Part shown: one piece after another, positions 34,017 through 42,777 of the stretch
Layout: every line of letters begins with the position of its first letter
How positions within the stretch are numbered: position 1 is the first letter of the stretch
From: Scandinavium vulneris_A
GTDB lineage: Bacteria; Pseudomonadota; Gammaproteobacteria; Enterobacterales; Enterobacteriaceae
Reading direction: 5' to 3'
DNA length: 64,000 nucleotides
NCBI GenBank assembly: GCA_046518185.1
Contig: JBKGRZ010000001.1
Span: forward strand, 558,001 to 622,000
Notes under the pieces: model-generated
What the model was told of the DNA's origin: nothing
Seen by the model: the letters and a program-made list of their open reading frames with translations, nothing else
Database searches by the model: none
Program-made: the position numbers and the translations under genes

Positions 34017-34874
34017 TTATTCTTTAAGCAGGTCCAAAAAATGATTCATTGCCTCATCGGGTGACACCCGCTCTTCTCGGATAATCAGGTGTAACGGCGT
34101 GGCCCGGCGCGACCCGTGACTTAGCGGTAAGGGTTTGAGAATGCCCTTTTCTAGTTGGGCCTGAATGTGCGCCTGTGGTAACCAGCCGTAACCCACCCCG
34201 GACGTCACCGCCTCAATAGCCGCATCTACGGTGGAAAACGTCCACGCATCGCCCGCGGGCAACGACACATCCCGGCTGTCGGCAATCCTGACCAGCGGAT
34301 ACAGGTTCAGAATTTCCTCCGTTAACGGTTCTGGCGTGGTAAACAGCGGATGATCGGCATGGGCGACGGCGATGAAATCAATGTTCATCAGCCACTCCCC
34401 GCGCCCGTTCACATCCTGACGGCGGGTGACAATCATGATATCCGCCTCGGCAAACGCCTCCGCATCCGGCTGGGTGCTCTCCAACACCTCGGTGAGCTGC
34501 ACCTGAATGCGTGGGTAGGCCTGCTGAAACTTACGCAGAATGGCGAACAGTCGCCCGCGAGGGAAGATACTGTCCACGACCAGACTCAAACGGCTACGCA
34601 TGCCATCTTGCAAATCAGCGGCCCGCATTTCGACGTGTGAAAAAGCGTTCAGTAGCGGCCTGACGCGGCTCAGCAGCAGTTCACCCGCCGGGGTTAATAC
34701 CGCCCGGCGTCCTTGTGGGATGAGCAACGTCACGCCGAGTCTCTCCTGCAACAGTGACAGGTTGTAGCTGACCGAGGACTGGCTTCGGTGTAAAGCCTCT
34801 GCCGCTTTGGCGAAGCTGCCCAAATCAATCACTTTTTCAAGGATCGCCCATTGTTCGAGGGTTGTCTTTTGCAT
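34017..34874 (-). CDS. LysR-type regulator divergent from padC
   Basis: 285 residues: an N-terminal winged helix-turn-helix (about 5-65; GSFAKAAEALHRSQSSVSYN is the classical LysR recognition segment) and a periplasmic-binding-protein-like effector domain (about 90-285). Divergent placement with a 98-bp gap from phenolic acid decarboxylase suggests it controls that gene and itself, probably in response to hydroxycinnamates. The intergenic region carries repeats described separately. I have no specific name for it. Confidence 0.85.
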   Translation of the reverse strand: MQKTTLEQWAILEKVIDLGSFAKAAEALHRSQSSVSYNLSLLQERLGVTLLIPQGRRAVLTPAGELLLSRVRPLLNAFSHVEMRAADLQDGMRSRLSLVVDSIFPRGRLFAILRKFQQAYPRIQVQLTEVLESTQPDAEAFAEADIMIVTRRQDVNGRGEWLMNIDFIAVAHADHPLFTTPEPLTEEILNLYPLVRIADSRDVSLPAGDAWTFSTVDAAIEAVTSGVGYGWLPQAHIQAQLEKGILKPLPLSHGSRRATPLHLIIREERVSPDEAMNHFLDLLKE

Positions 34875-34875
34875 G

Positions 34876-34958
34876 AATAATCTGATTATTGAATTAATTT
34901 CATCATAAATTAGCGTTATTCATCTAAATTTTAAAGAGCTAAGATAACTTCATCAAAA
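34876..34958. promoter_or_regulatory. Operator array between the LysR gene and padC
   Basis: A 15-bp palindrome AATAATC-T-GATTATT (34876-34890) hugs the LysR start. Three direct repeats of TTCATCWWAA follow at 34899, 34919 and 34949, that is 20 and 30 bp apart, close to two and three helical turns, so they lie on one face of the DNA. Candidate binding sites for the divergent LysR protein. Confidence 0.55.
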
Positions 34959-34972
34959 CAAGGAGACACATT

Positions 34973-35479
34973 ATGAGCAACTTCGACAAACATGATTTAA
35001 GCGGCTTTATCGGCAAACACCTGGTGTATACCTATGATAATGGCTGGAATTACGAGATTTACGTCAAAAACGGCACCACCCTTGATTACCGCATTCACAG
35101 CGGTCTGGTAGGCAATCGTTGGGTTAAAGATCAGCATGCATGGATTGTCCGCGTCGGTGAAAGCACCTACAAAATCTCATGGACTGAACCGACCGGGACC
35201 GACGTCAGCCTGATTGTGAATCTCGGCGATAAATTGTTCCACGGCACTATCTTCTTCCCACGTTGGGTGATGAATAATCCGGAAAAAACGGTTTGTTTCC
35301 AGAACGATCATATTCCGCTGATGGAATCCTATCGTGATGCAGGCCCTGCCTATCCGACAGAAGTGATTGATGAGTTCGCCACCATCACCTTTGTCCGCGA
35401 CTGTGGCCCGGATGACGACAGCGTCATCGCCTGCGCCGCCAGCGAACTCCCGGCTGATTTCCCGCAGAATCTGCGTTAA
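34973..35479 (+). CDS. padC: Phenolic acid decarboxylase
   Basis: 168 residues, the length of the Enterobacter ferulic acid decarboxylase. A lipocalin-like beta-barrel family enzyme that decarboxylates ferulic, p-coumaric and caffeic acids to the 4-vinylphenols without cofactor. Recognisable segments are GKHLVYTYDNGWNYEIYVK, which supplies the active-site aromatic residues, and LFHGTIFFPRWV. It is probably a detoxifying enzyme for plant-derived acids. AAGGAG precedes the ATG by 7 nt. E. coli K-12 lacks this gene; it is a mark of plant- or soil-associated enterobacteria. Confidence 0.93.
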   Translation: MSNFDKHDLSGFIGKHLVYTYDNGWNYEIYVKNGTTLDYRIHSGLVGNRWVKDQHAWIVRVGESTYKISWTEPTGTDVSLIVNLGDKLFHGTIFFPRWVMNNPEKTVCFQNDHIPLMESYRDAGPAYPTEVIDEFATITFVRDCGPDDDSVIACAASELPADFPQNLR

Positions 35480-35508
35480 TCGCAAACGTTAAGCAGTATC
35501 AGAAAGGC

Positions 35509-35541
35509 AGCAGGCGCGGAGTAGACCGCGCCTGCTGTTTT
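35509..35541 (+). terminator. Terminator of padC
   Basis: AGCAGGCGCGG, loop AGTAGA, CCGCGCCTGCT then GTTTTTA, between convergent padC and mppA. Confidence 0.85.
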
Positions 35542-35552
35542 TACGATGGAGA

Positions 35553-37169
35553 TTAATGCTTGATGATGTACATCGTGCGGCTATAGGCCACGTCTTCCGG
35601 GTTTTCGATAGGATAACCCTTCAGCCATGGCTTAATCAGCCGACCGTTGGTGTACTGGTAAATCGGCGCAATCGGAGCCTGCGCGGCGATGATTTTTTCG
35701 GCTTCGTTATAGTCTGCATTACGCGCCTGTTCGGTAGATTCCAGCGTCGCCTGGTTGAGCACTTTGTCATACGCCGGATCGTTGAAGCGTGAGATGTTGC
35801 CGCTGTGCGCAGAGGTCAGCAGTGACAGGAAGGTCGAGGGCTCGTTGTAATCTCCGACCCAGGAGGCACGGATCACATCGAAATTACCGGTGTTTCGGCT
35901 GTCGATATAGGTTTTCCACTCCTGGTTCTGCAACTTCACATCCACGCCAAGATTTTTCTTCCACATTGACGCCACCGCAATCGCAATTTTCTGGTGGTTT
36001 TCTGAAGTGTTGTACAACAGCGTCAGCTTCAACGGACGGTTCGGGCCATAGCCTGCCGCCTGCAGCAGGGTCTTCGCCTGTGCATTAAGCTCTTCCTGAC
36101 TCATCTTTTCTGCCGCTGACGGTTGTGGCTTGAAGCCCGCAGTCACGTCCGGGGTGAAACGCCAGGCCGGTTTCTCACCGGTGCCTAACACTTTTTCAGC
36201 CATGATGCGGCGGTCAATCGTCATGCTCAGCGCCAGACGCACGCGGGAATCGGCGGTTGGCCCTTTCTGGGTGTTGAACGCGTAATAATAGGTGCCAAGC
36301 TGTGGCGGGGTATACACCTGGCCCGGAATGTCTTTCAGCAACTGCTGATACTGATTTTTTGGGAAAGATTCGGTGATATCAATGTCACCTGCCAGATAGC
36401 GTTTGGTGGCATTCGATTCCTGGTTGATCGGCACAAACGTCACCTGCTTGATGACCGTTTTTGCGTTATCCCAGTAGTGGGCATTCGGCACTACCACCAG
36501 CTTCTCGTTGACCACCCGCTCTTTCAGCACGTAGGCCCCATTGCCGACCAACTGACCAGGCCGTGTCCAGTTTGGAGAGCTGTCAACGTTGGCTTTTTGC
36601 ACCGGATACAGCGAGAAGTTGGCCGTCAGGTTAACGAACCACGGCAGCGGTTTGTCGAGCTGAACACGCAGGGTTTTGGCATCAATCGCCGTCACGCCGA
36701 GCTTATCTGCAGTCGCTTCGCCGTCGATGATATTTTGTGCGTTGGTAATGCCTGCCAGCGCGGCAAACCAGGCAAACGGCGAGGTGGTTTTTGGGTCAAC
36801 CAGACGCTGCCAGCTATAAACGAAATCCTGGGCGGTCACCGGCGTCCCGTCTGACCATTTCGCGTCATCGCGCAGAGTAAAGGTCCAGGTACGGTTGTCA
36901 TTGGTCTGCCATTTGGTCGCTACGCCAGGCACGATGTTGCCTTTAGCGTCCTGATTGACCAGACCTTCGAACAGGTCGCGGATCACCTGAATCTCGGGTA
37001 ACCCGACCGCTTTCGCGGGATCCAGCGAGGCCGGTTCATCCTTAATGTGGCGAACCAGCGTCTGCTGCTGCGCCAGAACGGTTCCCTGCGGAACATCGGC
37101 CGCAGAAGAAAGAGAAGACACGCCACTCAGCGCCAGCGCAAAACAGATAGACGATACAGGAAACTTCAT
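35553..37169 (-). CDS. mppA: Murein tripeptide-binding protein MppA
   Basis: 538 residues from ATG 37169 (AAGGGG upstream). A cleavable signal peptide (SICFALALSGVSSLSSAA) precedes an OppA-type family 5 solute-binding protein: VRHIKDEPASLDPAKAVGLP at the start and FDVIRASWVGDYNEPSTFL near 440. MppA binds L-Ala-gamma-D-Glu-meso-diaminopimelate in the periplasm and hands it to the Opp permease. It is divergent from mpaA, which cleaves the same peptide, so the locus is a murein-recycling pair. Confidence 0.95.
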   Translation of the reverse strand: MKFPVSSICFALALSGVSSLSSAADVPQGTVLAQQQTLVRHIKDEPASLDPAKAVGLPEIQVIRDLFEGLVNQDAKGNIVPGVATKWQTNDNRTWTFTLRDDAKWSDGTPVTAQDFVYSWQRLVDPKTTSPFAWFAALAGITNAQNIIDGEATADKLGVTAIDAKTLRVQLDKPLPWFVNLTANFSLYPVQKANVDSSPNWTRPGQLVGNGAYVLKERVVNEKLVVVPNAHYWDNAKTVIKQVTFVPINQESNATKRYLAGDIDITESFPKNQYQQLLKDIPGQVYTPPQLGTYYYAFNTQKGPTADSRVRLALSMTIDRRIMAEKVLGTGEKPAWRFTPDVTAGFKPQPSAAEKMSQEELNAQAKTLLQAAGYGPNRPLKLTLLYNTSENHQKIAIAVASMWKKNLGVDVKLQNQEWKTYIDSRNTGNFDVIRASWVGDYNEPSTFLSLLTSAHSGNISRFNDPAYDKVLNQATLESTEQARNADYNEAEKIIAAQAPIAPIYQYTNGRLIKPWLKGYPIENPEDVAYSRTMYIIKH

Positions 37170-37367
37170 GGGATCCCCTTGATTCAAATAACCCAACCAA
37201 CGTAGTCGGTAATTATTTGTTTCAGCAGGAAGAATTGCAAACGACTTGTGGCGAAATGTTGAAGGATATAGCGAAAAGGTTTCAGAAACTGCCGAAAGGA
37301 AACTGTTTGATTATCGATGGTTTTTAAACAACACTGCCAGAAACAACACAATAAAGCAGGATCAAGC

Positions 37368-38105
37368 ATGTCTTCCACCCGACCACGCCAACAGCGCGGC
37401 GCGTTTCCGCCTGGAACTCAACACTATGGACGTTCCTTGCTGGGTGCGCCACTGATCTGGTTTCCCGCGCCAATTGCCGACCATAACAGCGGATTAATCA
37501 TTGCGGGTACCCACGGCGATGAAAACTCATCGATCGTCACCCTATCCTGTGCGCTGCGCACCCTCGCCTCCGACCTGCGCCGTCATCATGTGGTGCTGAC
37601 GGTCAACCCGGACGGCTGCCAGTTAGGCCTGCGCGCTAACGCCAACGGGGTCGATCTCAACCGCAATTTTCCGGCAGCGAACTGGAAAGCCGGGGAAACG
37701 GTCTACCGTTGGAACAGCTCCGCCGAGAGCCGTGACGTGGTGCTGTTGACCGGCGATAAACCGGGTTCAGAACCCGAAACCGATGCACTGTGTCAGCTGA
37801 TCCATAAAATTCATCCGGCGTGGGTAGTGTCGTTCCACGACCCGTTGGCCTGTATTGAAGATCCGCAGCAAACCGCGCTCGGCAAATGGCTGGCGGACGC
37901 CTTCGAGCTGCCGCTGGTGACCAGCGTCGGCTATGCCACGCCGGGCTCGTTTGGCAGCTGGTGCGCGGATATTGGTTTGCACTGTATCACCGCCGAGTTC
38001 CCGCCGATTTCCTCCGACGAGGCCAGCGAGAAATACCTGGCGGCGATGACCGCACTCCTGCACTGGCATCCTGAATCTAAGGTGACGTCCAGGACGCCCA
38101 AATAG
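37368..38105 (+). CDS. mpaA: Murein peptide amidase MpaA
   Basis: 245 residues from ATG 37368 (CAGG 7 nt upstream), close to the E. coli 242. A zinc carboxypeptidase (M14-like) with ligands in GTHGDEN (about H48, E51) and SFHDP (about H162) and a likely catalytic glutamate in ITAEFPP. It removes meso-diaminopimelate from the murein tripeptide in the cytosol. A longer reading upstream has no ribosome site. Confidence 0.95.
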   Translation: MSSTRPRQQRGAFPPGTQHYGRSLLGAPLIWFPAPIADHNSGLIIAGTHGDENSSIVTLSCALRTLASDLRRHHVVLTVNPDGCQLGLRANANGVDLNRNFPAANWKAGETVYRWNSSAESRDVVLLTGDKPGSEPETDALCQLIHKIHPAWVVSFHDPLACIEDPQQTALGKWLADAFELPLVTSVGYATPGSFGSWCADIGLHCITAEFPPISSDEASEKYLAAMTALLHWHPESKVTSRTPK

Positions 38106-38113
38106 CGACAAAA

Positions 38114-38145
38114 AAACCCGCACGGCTCACGCAGTGCGGGTTTTT
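38114..38145. terminator. Terminator of mpaA, probably bidirectional
   Basis: CCCGCAC, ten-base loop, GTGCGGG followed by TTTTT; the opposite side has a run of A's, so it can also serve the small minus-strand gene that ends 18 bp further on. Confidence 0.85.
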
Positions 38146-38163
38146 CTACGCAATGTTGATGCT

Positions 38164-38283
38164 TTAGATGAGGCAAAAAACCGCTATTACTACAGCAACA
38201 ACCACAACAACACCTACAGTATCAATCAGTTGCTTGATTAATACGTCTTGCGTTGCGACGCTATCGTCTTCCCAGTCAATCAT
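38164..38283 (-). CDS. 39-residue single-pass membrane microprotein
   Basis: A 39-codon frame on the minus strand, ATG 38283 to TAA, with AAGG about 10 nt upstream. The product has an acidic start (MIDWEDDSVATQDVLIKQLID) and then one uninterrupted hydrophobic helix rich in valine (TVGVVVVVAVVIAVFCLI) running to the last residue. That layout is typical of the small inner-membrane proteins found in enterobacteria. I cannot name it. It lies between mpaA and ycjG. Confidence 0.6.
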   Translation of the reverse strand: MIDWEDDSVATQDVLIKQLIDTVGVVVVVAVVIAVFCLI

Positions 38284-38387
38284 CTTTTCTACACCTTCAA
38301 AGTCGTGACAGCCGTATGCTAAACGCGCAGCTCAAATGATGGATAATCGTTTTGTGCCTGATTTCGTTTAAAAATAAATGGTCACCC

Positions 38388-39353
38388 TCACAGGTATAGC
38401 GTACCGGCGTCAAAATGCAATGCGGGTTCGGCATCCACCGCCAGCCAGGTCGGGCCATCCAGATCGGCAAAGCGCACCAGCGGCGTCAGCGGCAACACGG
38501 CGCTAATCGCGCGCGACGTACACAGCATACAGCCCAGCATCAGCCCGAACCCCTGCGCTTTCGCTTCCGCCGCCAGCGCCAGCGCCTCGGTTAAGCCCCC
38601 GGCTTTGTCGAGCTTGATGTTAACCATCTCGTAGAGACCGCTCAGTCGGGCGAGGCTTTCACGCGAGTGGCAGCTTTCATCGGCGCAAATCGGCAGTGGA
38701 TGGATAAAGTTCGCCAAGGCTCCATCCTCTGAAGCCGGTAGAGGCTGTTCGAGCATCGCCACGTTAAGATCCGCCAATAGCTGACAGCGTGCCGCCAGCC
38801 CATCGCTATGCCAGGCCTCATTGGCATCGACGATCAGCGTTGCCTCGGGCACCGCGGCACGAATGGCGAACATTCTTTCGCTGATCAGATGGTCATCCAG
38901 TTTCACCTTCAGCAGGCGCGCGCCTTTATCCCACAGGGCTTTTGCGCTGTTCGCCATTTGGTCCGGTGTGCCAATCACCACGGTTTGCGCCGTCGTTACG
39001 CTGGAGGCCAGTTCGCTGCCCACCAGCTGCGCCAGTGAGCGGCCCGACTGACGCATTTGCAGATCCCACAGCGCGCAGTCCACCGCATTACGCGCAGCCC
39101 CAGCCGGAAGCAGCCGTTGCACCGCCTCACGCGTCAGGCCTGACTCCAGCTGTTCGCCAATGCTGACAATCTCCGCCATCACCGAAGCAATGCTTTCGCC
39201 ATAGCGGGGATACGGCGTGCATTCCCCCACGCCTTTGACGCCATTTTCTTCAATTTCGACCACCACCACTTTCGCCTCGCTGCGGCTCCCGCGCGAGATG
39301 ACAAACGGCGTGTGCAGCGGCCAGGCTTCTTCGTACACTCTCAAACTTCTCAT
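38388..39353 (-). CDS. ycjG: L-Ala-D/L-Glu epimerase YcjG
   Basis: 321 residues from ATG 39353, the E. coli length. An enolase-superfamily member (muconate lactonising subgroup). The catalytic lysine pair is in LLKVKLDDH (near 150), metal ligands in IVDANEA (near 176), MLEQPLP (near 202) and CADESCH (near 225), and the second base in NIKLDKAGG (near 247). It epimerises L-Ala-D-Glu, released from murein peptides, to L-Ala-L-Glu. Works after MpaA in the same salvage route. Confidence 0.95.
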   Translation of the reverse strand: MRSLRVYEEAWPLHTPFVISRGSRSEAKVVVVEIEENGVKGVGECTPYPRYGESIASVMAEIVSIGEQLESGLTREAVQRLLPAGAARNAVDCALWDLQMRQSGRSLAQLVGSELASSVTTAQTVVIGTPDQMANSAKALWDKGARLLKVKLDDHLISERMFAIRAAVPEATLIVDANEAWHSDGLAARCQLLADLNVAMLEQPLPASEDGALANFIHPLPICADESCHSRESLARLSGLYEMVNIKLDKAGGLTEALALAAEAKAQGFGLMLGCMLCTSRAISAVLPLTPLVRFADLDGPTWLAVDAEPALHFDAGTLYL

Positions 39354-39468
39354 TCCCTGCACCTCGATTTACCAGCGCGATTTACCCGCACTAAAAGGAT
39401 TTGCCGTGTTAACAGTGGATGTCATACACTAGCGGCGACGTTAACTATATGTAAACAGGAAGATAATC

Positions 39469-39975
39469 ATGTCACAAACTGTGCATTTCCAGGGCAACCC
39501 CGTTTCCGTTCAGGGCTCCATTCCGCAGGCGGGCGCCAAAGCACCAGCATTCACACTGGTTGCCAAGGATCTCTCCGACGTCGCACTCAGCCAGTTCGCT
39601 GGTAAACGTAAAGTGCTTAACATTTTCCCGAGCATTGATACCGGCGTGTGCGCTGCATCCGTGCGTAAATTCAACCAGTTGGCAACCGAACTGAACAACA
39701 CCGTGGTGCTGTGCATTTCTGCTGACCTGCCGTTCGCCCAGTCTCGCTTCTGCGGCGCAGAAGGCCTGAGCAACGTTGTTACCCTGTCCACCCTGCGTGC
39801 GCCAGAATTCCTGCAGCAGTATGGCGTAGGTATCGCAGAAGGCGCGCTGAAAGGTCTGTCTGCTCGTGCGGTCATCGTTCTGGATGAAAATGACAACGTG
39901 GTGCTGAGCGAACTGGTGAACGAAATCACCAACGAGCCAGACTACGCTGCTGCGCTGGACGCGCTGAAAGCCTGA
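39469..39975 (+). CDS. tpx: Lipid hydroperoxide peroxidase / thiol peroxidase Tpx
   Basis: 168 residues, identical in length to E. coli Tpx. An atypical 2-Cys peroxiredoxin: peroxidatic C61 in SIDTGVCAASVR and resolving C95 in SRFCGAEG; a third cysteine (C82) is also conserved. It reduces alkyl hydroperoxides with thioredoxin. Codon use is that of a well-expressed gene. Divergent from ycjG. Confidence 0.97.
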   Translation: MSQTVHFQGNPVSVQGSIPQAGAKAPAFTLVAKDLSDVALSQFAGKRKVLNIFPSIDTGVCAASVRKFNQLATELNNTVVLCISADLPFAQSRFCGAEGLSNVVTLSTLRAPEFLQQYGVGIAEGALKGLSARAVIVLDENDNVVLSELVNEITNEPDYAAALDALKA

Positions 39976-39982
39976 TAAAAAA

Positions 39983-40010
39983 ATGCCGCCTTCATCGCTG
40001 AAGGCGGCAT
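39983..40010. terminator. Bidirectional terminator between tpx and tyrR
   Basis: ATGCCGCCTTCA, loop TCGC, TGAAGGCGGCAT, perfectly paired over 12 bp; T7 on the minus strand makes it a strong tyrR terminator. Confidence 0.9.
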
Positions 40011-40015
40011 CTCAC

Positions 40016-41557
40016 TTACTCTTCGCTTTTCTTCTGACTTAATCCATATTCCCGCAGCTTATTCGCAATCGCCGTGTGTGAAACGCCCAGGCGTTTGGCG
40101 AGCTTCCGCGTGCTAGGATAGCTACGATAAAGCTGTGTCAGCACCGACCGTTCAAAACGGCTGGTGATATCATCCAGCGAGCCTTCCATCGCATCTTCAC
40201 CCACGGCCACCGTGGTGGTGTCGTAATCCGGCAACAGGATGTCCTGCGGACGTAGCTCATAACCATCCAGCTGTGTCAGGGCGCGATAAACGGCGTTTTT
40301 CAGCTGACGCACGTTACCGGGCCAGCCGTAACGGGTCAGGACGGTGTTCAGGTCAGCCGCCAGTTTAGGACGGGCAATGCCCTGCTCATCGGCAAAACGA
40401 GCAACGAACAGCTCGGTCAGCGGCATGATGTCCTGCGGACGGTCGCGCAACGGCGGCAGATTCAGGGTCAGCACGTTGAGACGATAATAGAGATCTTCGC
40501 GGAACAGCCCTTTCTGCACCAGTTCAACGAGGTTCTTCTGGGTGGCGCAAATGACACGCACATCGACATGGATCTCATGATCTTCCCCGACCCGACGGAA
40601 AGTGCCGTCATTCAGGAAGCGCAGCAGTTTGACCTGCATTCCCGGTGACATTTCACCGATTTCGTCCAGCAGCACCGACCCGCCGTTCGCCTGCTCGAAG
40701 AAGCCTTTTTTGCCTTCCGGCGCGTGGCCGAACAGCTCGCTTTCTACCGCATCTTCGGGGATAGACGCACAGTTCAGCGCCAGATACGGCTTCTGCGCGC
40801 GTGGGCTGGCAAGATGACAGGCGTTGGCCAGCAAATCTTTCCCGGTGCCGGTATCGCCGACAATCAGCAGCGGCGCACTCAGCAGCGCCAGTTTGCGCGC
40901 CTGTTCAACCACATGGCGCATTTTCGGGCTGGCGGCAATTATCTGGCTGAATGCACTCACGTCCTGAGTGGTCATGTTTTGCAGCTGGCGACCCATGCGT
41001 AATGTCGAACGCAGCATCACCACCGCCCCCATCAGCACGCGGGTGGCATTTTCGCCTTCCAGCGTCACCGGGGTGATTTCAAGCAGGAAATTTTGGCCGT
41101 TGATAACAACGTGTTCGGCGTGAGACTCCACCGGAGAGCCTTCCAGCCAGCGCTGGAAGTTAAAACCGTTGATCAGCTGGGCGGCGTTGTGGTTGCGCAG
41201 TTTGTCCTGAGACTGACCAAACAACTGGCAGCTCGCCGGGTTGGCCAGCTCCACTTTGCTTTTGGTGTCCAGCGACAGCACCGGTTCTGGCATTGCTTCC
41301 AGCAGCGCACTCAGCGCCAGATGTTCACGCTCGGACGGCATCCACGGCACCGTGCGCACGTCGGTCACACCGGCGATCCGGCGGATTTCCGCCATCAGCG
41401 TGCGGAAATTGTCGAATTCCAGTTCCGCAAAATTCAGGTAAATTCGGCCAATGGGGTCAATGTCGATCCCGCGCAGGTCAATACCACGCAGCACCAGGAG
41501 ATCGAGCAATTCACGGGTCAGACCAAGGCGGTCCTCACAAAAAACTTCAAGACGCAT
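40016..41557 (-). CDS. tyrR: Transcriptional regulator of aromatic amino acid genes TyrR
   Basis: 513 residues from ATG 41557, exactly E. coli TyrR. An N-terminal ACT domain (1-70), a PAS domain (78-190), an AAA+ domain with Walker A GDTGTGKD near 235, and a C-terminal Fis-like HTH (TRKLAKRLGVSHTAIANK near 483). Like E. coli TyrR it lacks the GAFTGA loop (the position reads GHAPEGKKGF), so it cannot activate sigma-54 polymerase; it represses or activates sigma-70 promoters with tyrosine, phenylalanine or tryptophan. An upstream in-frame start is possible but would add 26 non-family residues. Confidence 0.96.
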   Translation of the reverse strand: MRLEVFCEDRLGLTRELLDLLVLRGIDLRGIDIDPIGRIYLNFAELEFDNFRTLMAEIRRIAGVTDVRTVPWMPSEREHLALSALLEAMPEPVLSLDTKSKVELANPASCQLFGQSQDKLRNHNAAQLINGFNFQRWLEGSPVESHAEHVVINGQNFLLEITPVTLEGENATRVLMGAVVMLRSTLRMGRQLQNMTTQDVSAFSQIIAASPKMRHVVEQARKLALLSAPLLIVGDTGTGKDLLANACHLASPRAQKPYLALNCASIPEDAVESELFGHAPEGKKGFFEQANGGSVLLDEIGEMSPGMQVKLLRFLNDGTFRRVGEDHEIHVDVRVICATQKNLVELVQKGLFREDLYYRLNVLTLNLPPLRDRPQDIMPLTELFVARFADEQGIARPKLAADLNTVLTRYGWPGNVRQLKNAVYRALTQLDGYELRPQDILLPDYDTTTVAVGEDAMEGSLDDITSRFERSVLTQLYRSYPSTRKLAKRLGVSHTAIANKLREYGLSQKKSEE

Positions 41558-41727
41558 GGGAAGGTTCACCCTCATAGCCAATAACGAATGGATGATAAGC
41601 CACTTCTCGGCCTGCGGGAAGATAGCTGTCAACAATTATTGACAGTATGGCGGAAAATCAAGCACCTTGCCGTAAAGTTGCCGGAGTAACGCACAAAGGG
41701 ACAAGGGAAATCGGGTACAGCCTCCCT

Positions 41728-42777
41728 TTAAGAAGGCCGTTTGTTAATGGTGTCTTTCAGTTGCCCAATCAGTTCGCGACGGAAATCGCCGAGCTTCGGT
41801 TTGTCGTTGTCGATCCACGGCAGTGGGCGACACACTTCCATCGCTTTAATGCCCAGACGGGCGGTCAGCAATCCAGCACCAATCCCCTGCGCGGCACGGG
41901 CCGACAGACGCGCGGCTAAATCCTGCGACATCCAGTCCATTCCGACTTCGCGTACCAGCTCGCTGGCCCCGGCAAAGGCGATATTCAGCAGCACCAGACG
42001 GAACAGGCGCAAGCGGCTGTAGTAACCCAGTTCGATGCCGTACAGCGTGGCGATGCGGTTGATTAAGCGCAGATTGCGCCAGGCGATAAATGCCATGTCC
42101 ACCAGCGCCAATGGGCTGACGGCAATCATTAAGGTCGATTCGGCAGCGGAACGGCTGATCTCACGTCGCGCCTGCGCGTCCAGCACCGGCTGGACCAGAT
42201 GGGCGTATAGCGTCACCACTTCCCGGTCATTCTGGGTTTCGTGGATTGCCGCATACCAGCGCTGGAGCGCTGGATGGGACTGGTCGATGCCAGCCTGTGC
42301 CGCGAGCTGTTCGCAGAACGCCCGACCTTTGCCGGTGCCATGGCTGTGCAGCAGATCACGGGCTTCATCGCGCTCTTCCGCCCGCTGGCGCAAGCGCCAT
42401 AAGCGCCGCCATTCCGTCGCCACTGAACCCACGCCCGCCCCGACGATCAACGCCCCGGCGGCACAACCGCCGAGCGCCACCCAGTCCTGGGTTTGCCAGG
42501 CGTGCATCGTCCACTGTACGCCCTGGGCCACCACGCTGACGCCAAAAATCGCCAGCCCGGCGGTGACCATCCGTCGCCACAGACTGCGTTTCGGGCGCAG
42601 CGCCGCTTCAACGACGGCCTCAGCCTGGCCGTCGTCTTCCAGCCCGTCATCAACCACCGCCGGCGCAAAGCTCTCAGCCTGGCTCTGTTCAAAAGTTTGC
42701 GCGCCACGCAGGTGTTCCATTTTGTCCGCTTCCAGCGGTCCGGCGAAATCGATACGCGGTTTTAACGGTTCGCTCAT
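41728..42777 (-). CDS. ycjF: DUF697 inner-membrane protein YcjF
   Basis: 349 residues (E. coli 353). After a polar N-terminus there are two TM segments (about 72-90 and 98-117), then a DUF697 domain with further hydrophobic helices. It overlaps the ycjX gene by 4 nt (ATGA) and is certainly co-expressed with it. In E. coli the ycjXF pair is a heat-shock and stress-induced operon linked to psp conditions; function unknown. Confidence 0.93.
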   Translation of the reverse strand: MSEPLKPRIDFAGPLEADKMEHLRGAQTFEQSQAESFAPAVVDDGLEDDGQAEAVVEAALRPKRSLWRRMVTAGLAIFGVSVVAQGVQWTMHAWQTQDWVALGGCAAGALIVGAGVGSVATEWRRLWRLRQRAEERDEARDLLHSHGTGKGRAFCEQLAAQAGIDQSHPALQRWYAAIHETQNDREVVTLYAHLVQPVLDAQARREISRSAAESTLMIAVSPLALVDMAFIAWRNLRLINRIATLYGIELGYYSRLRLFRLVLLNIAFAGASELVREVGMDWMSQDLAARLSARAAQGIGAGLLTARLGIKAMEVCRPLPWIDNDKPKLGDFRRELIGQLKDTINKRPS

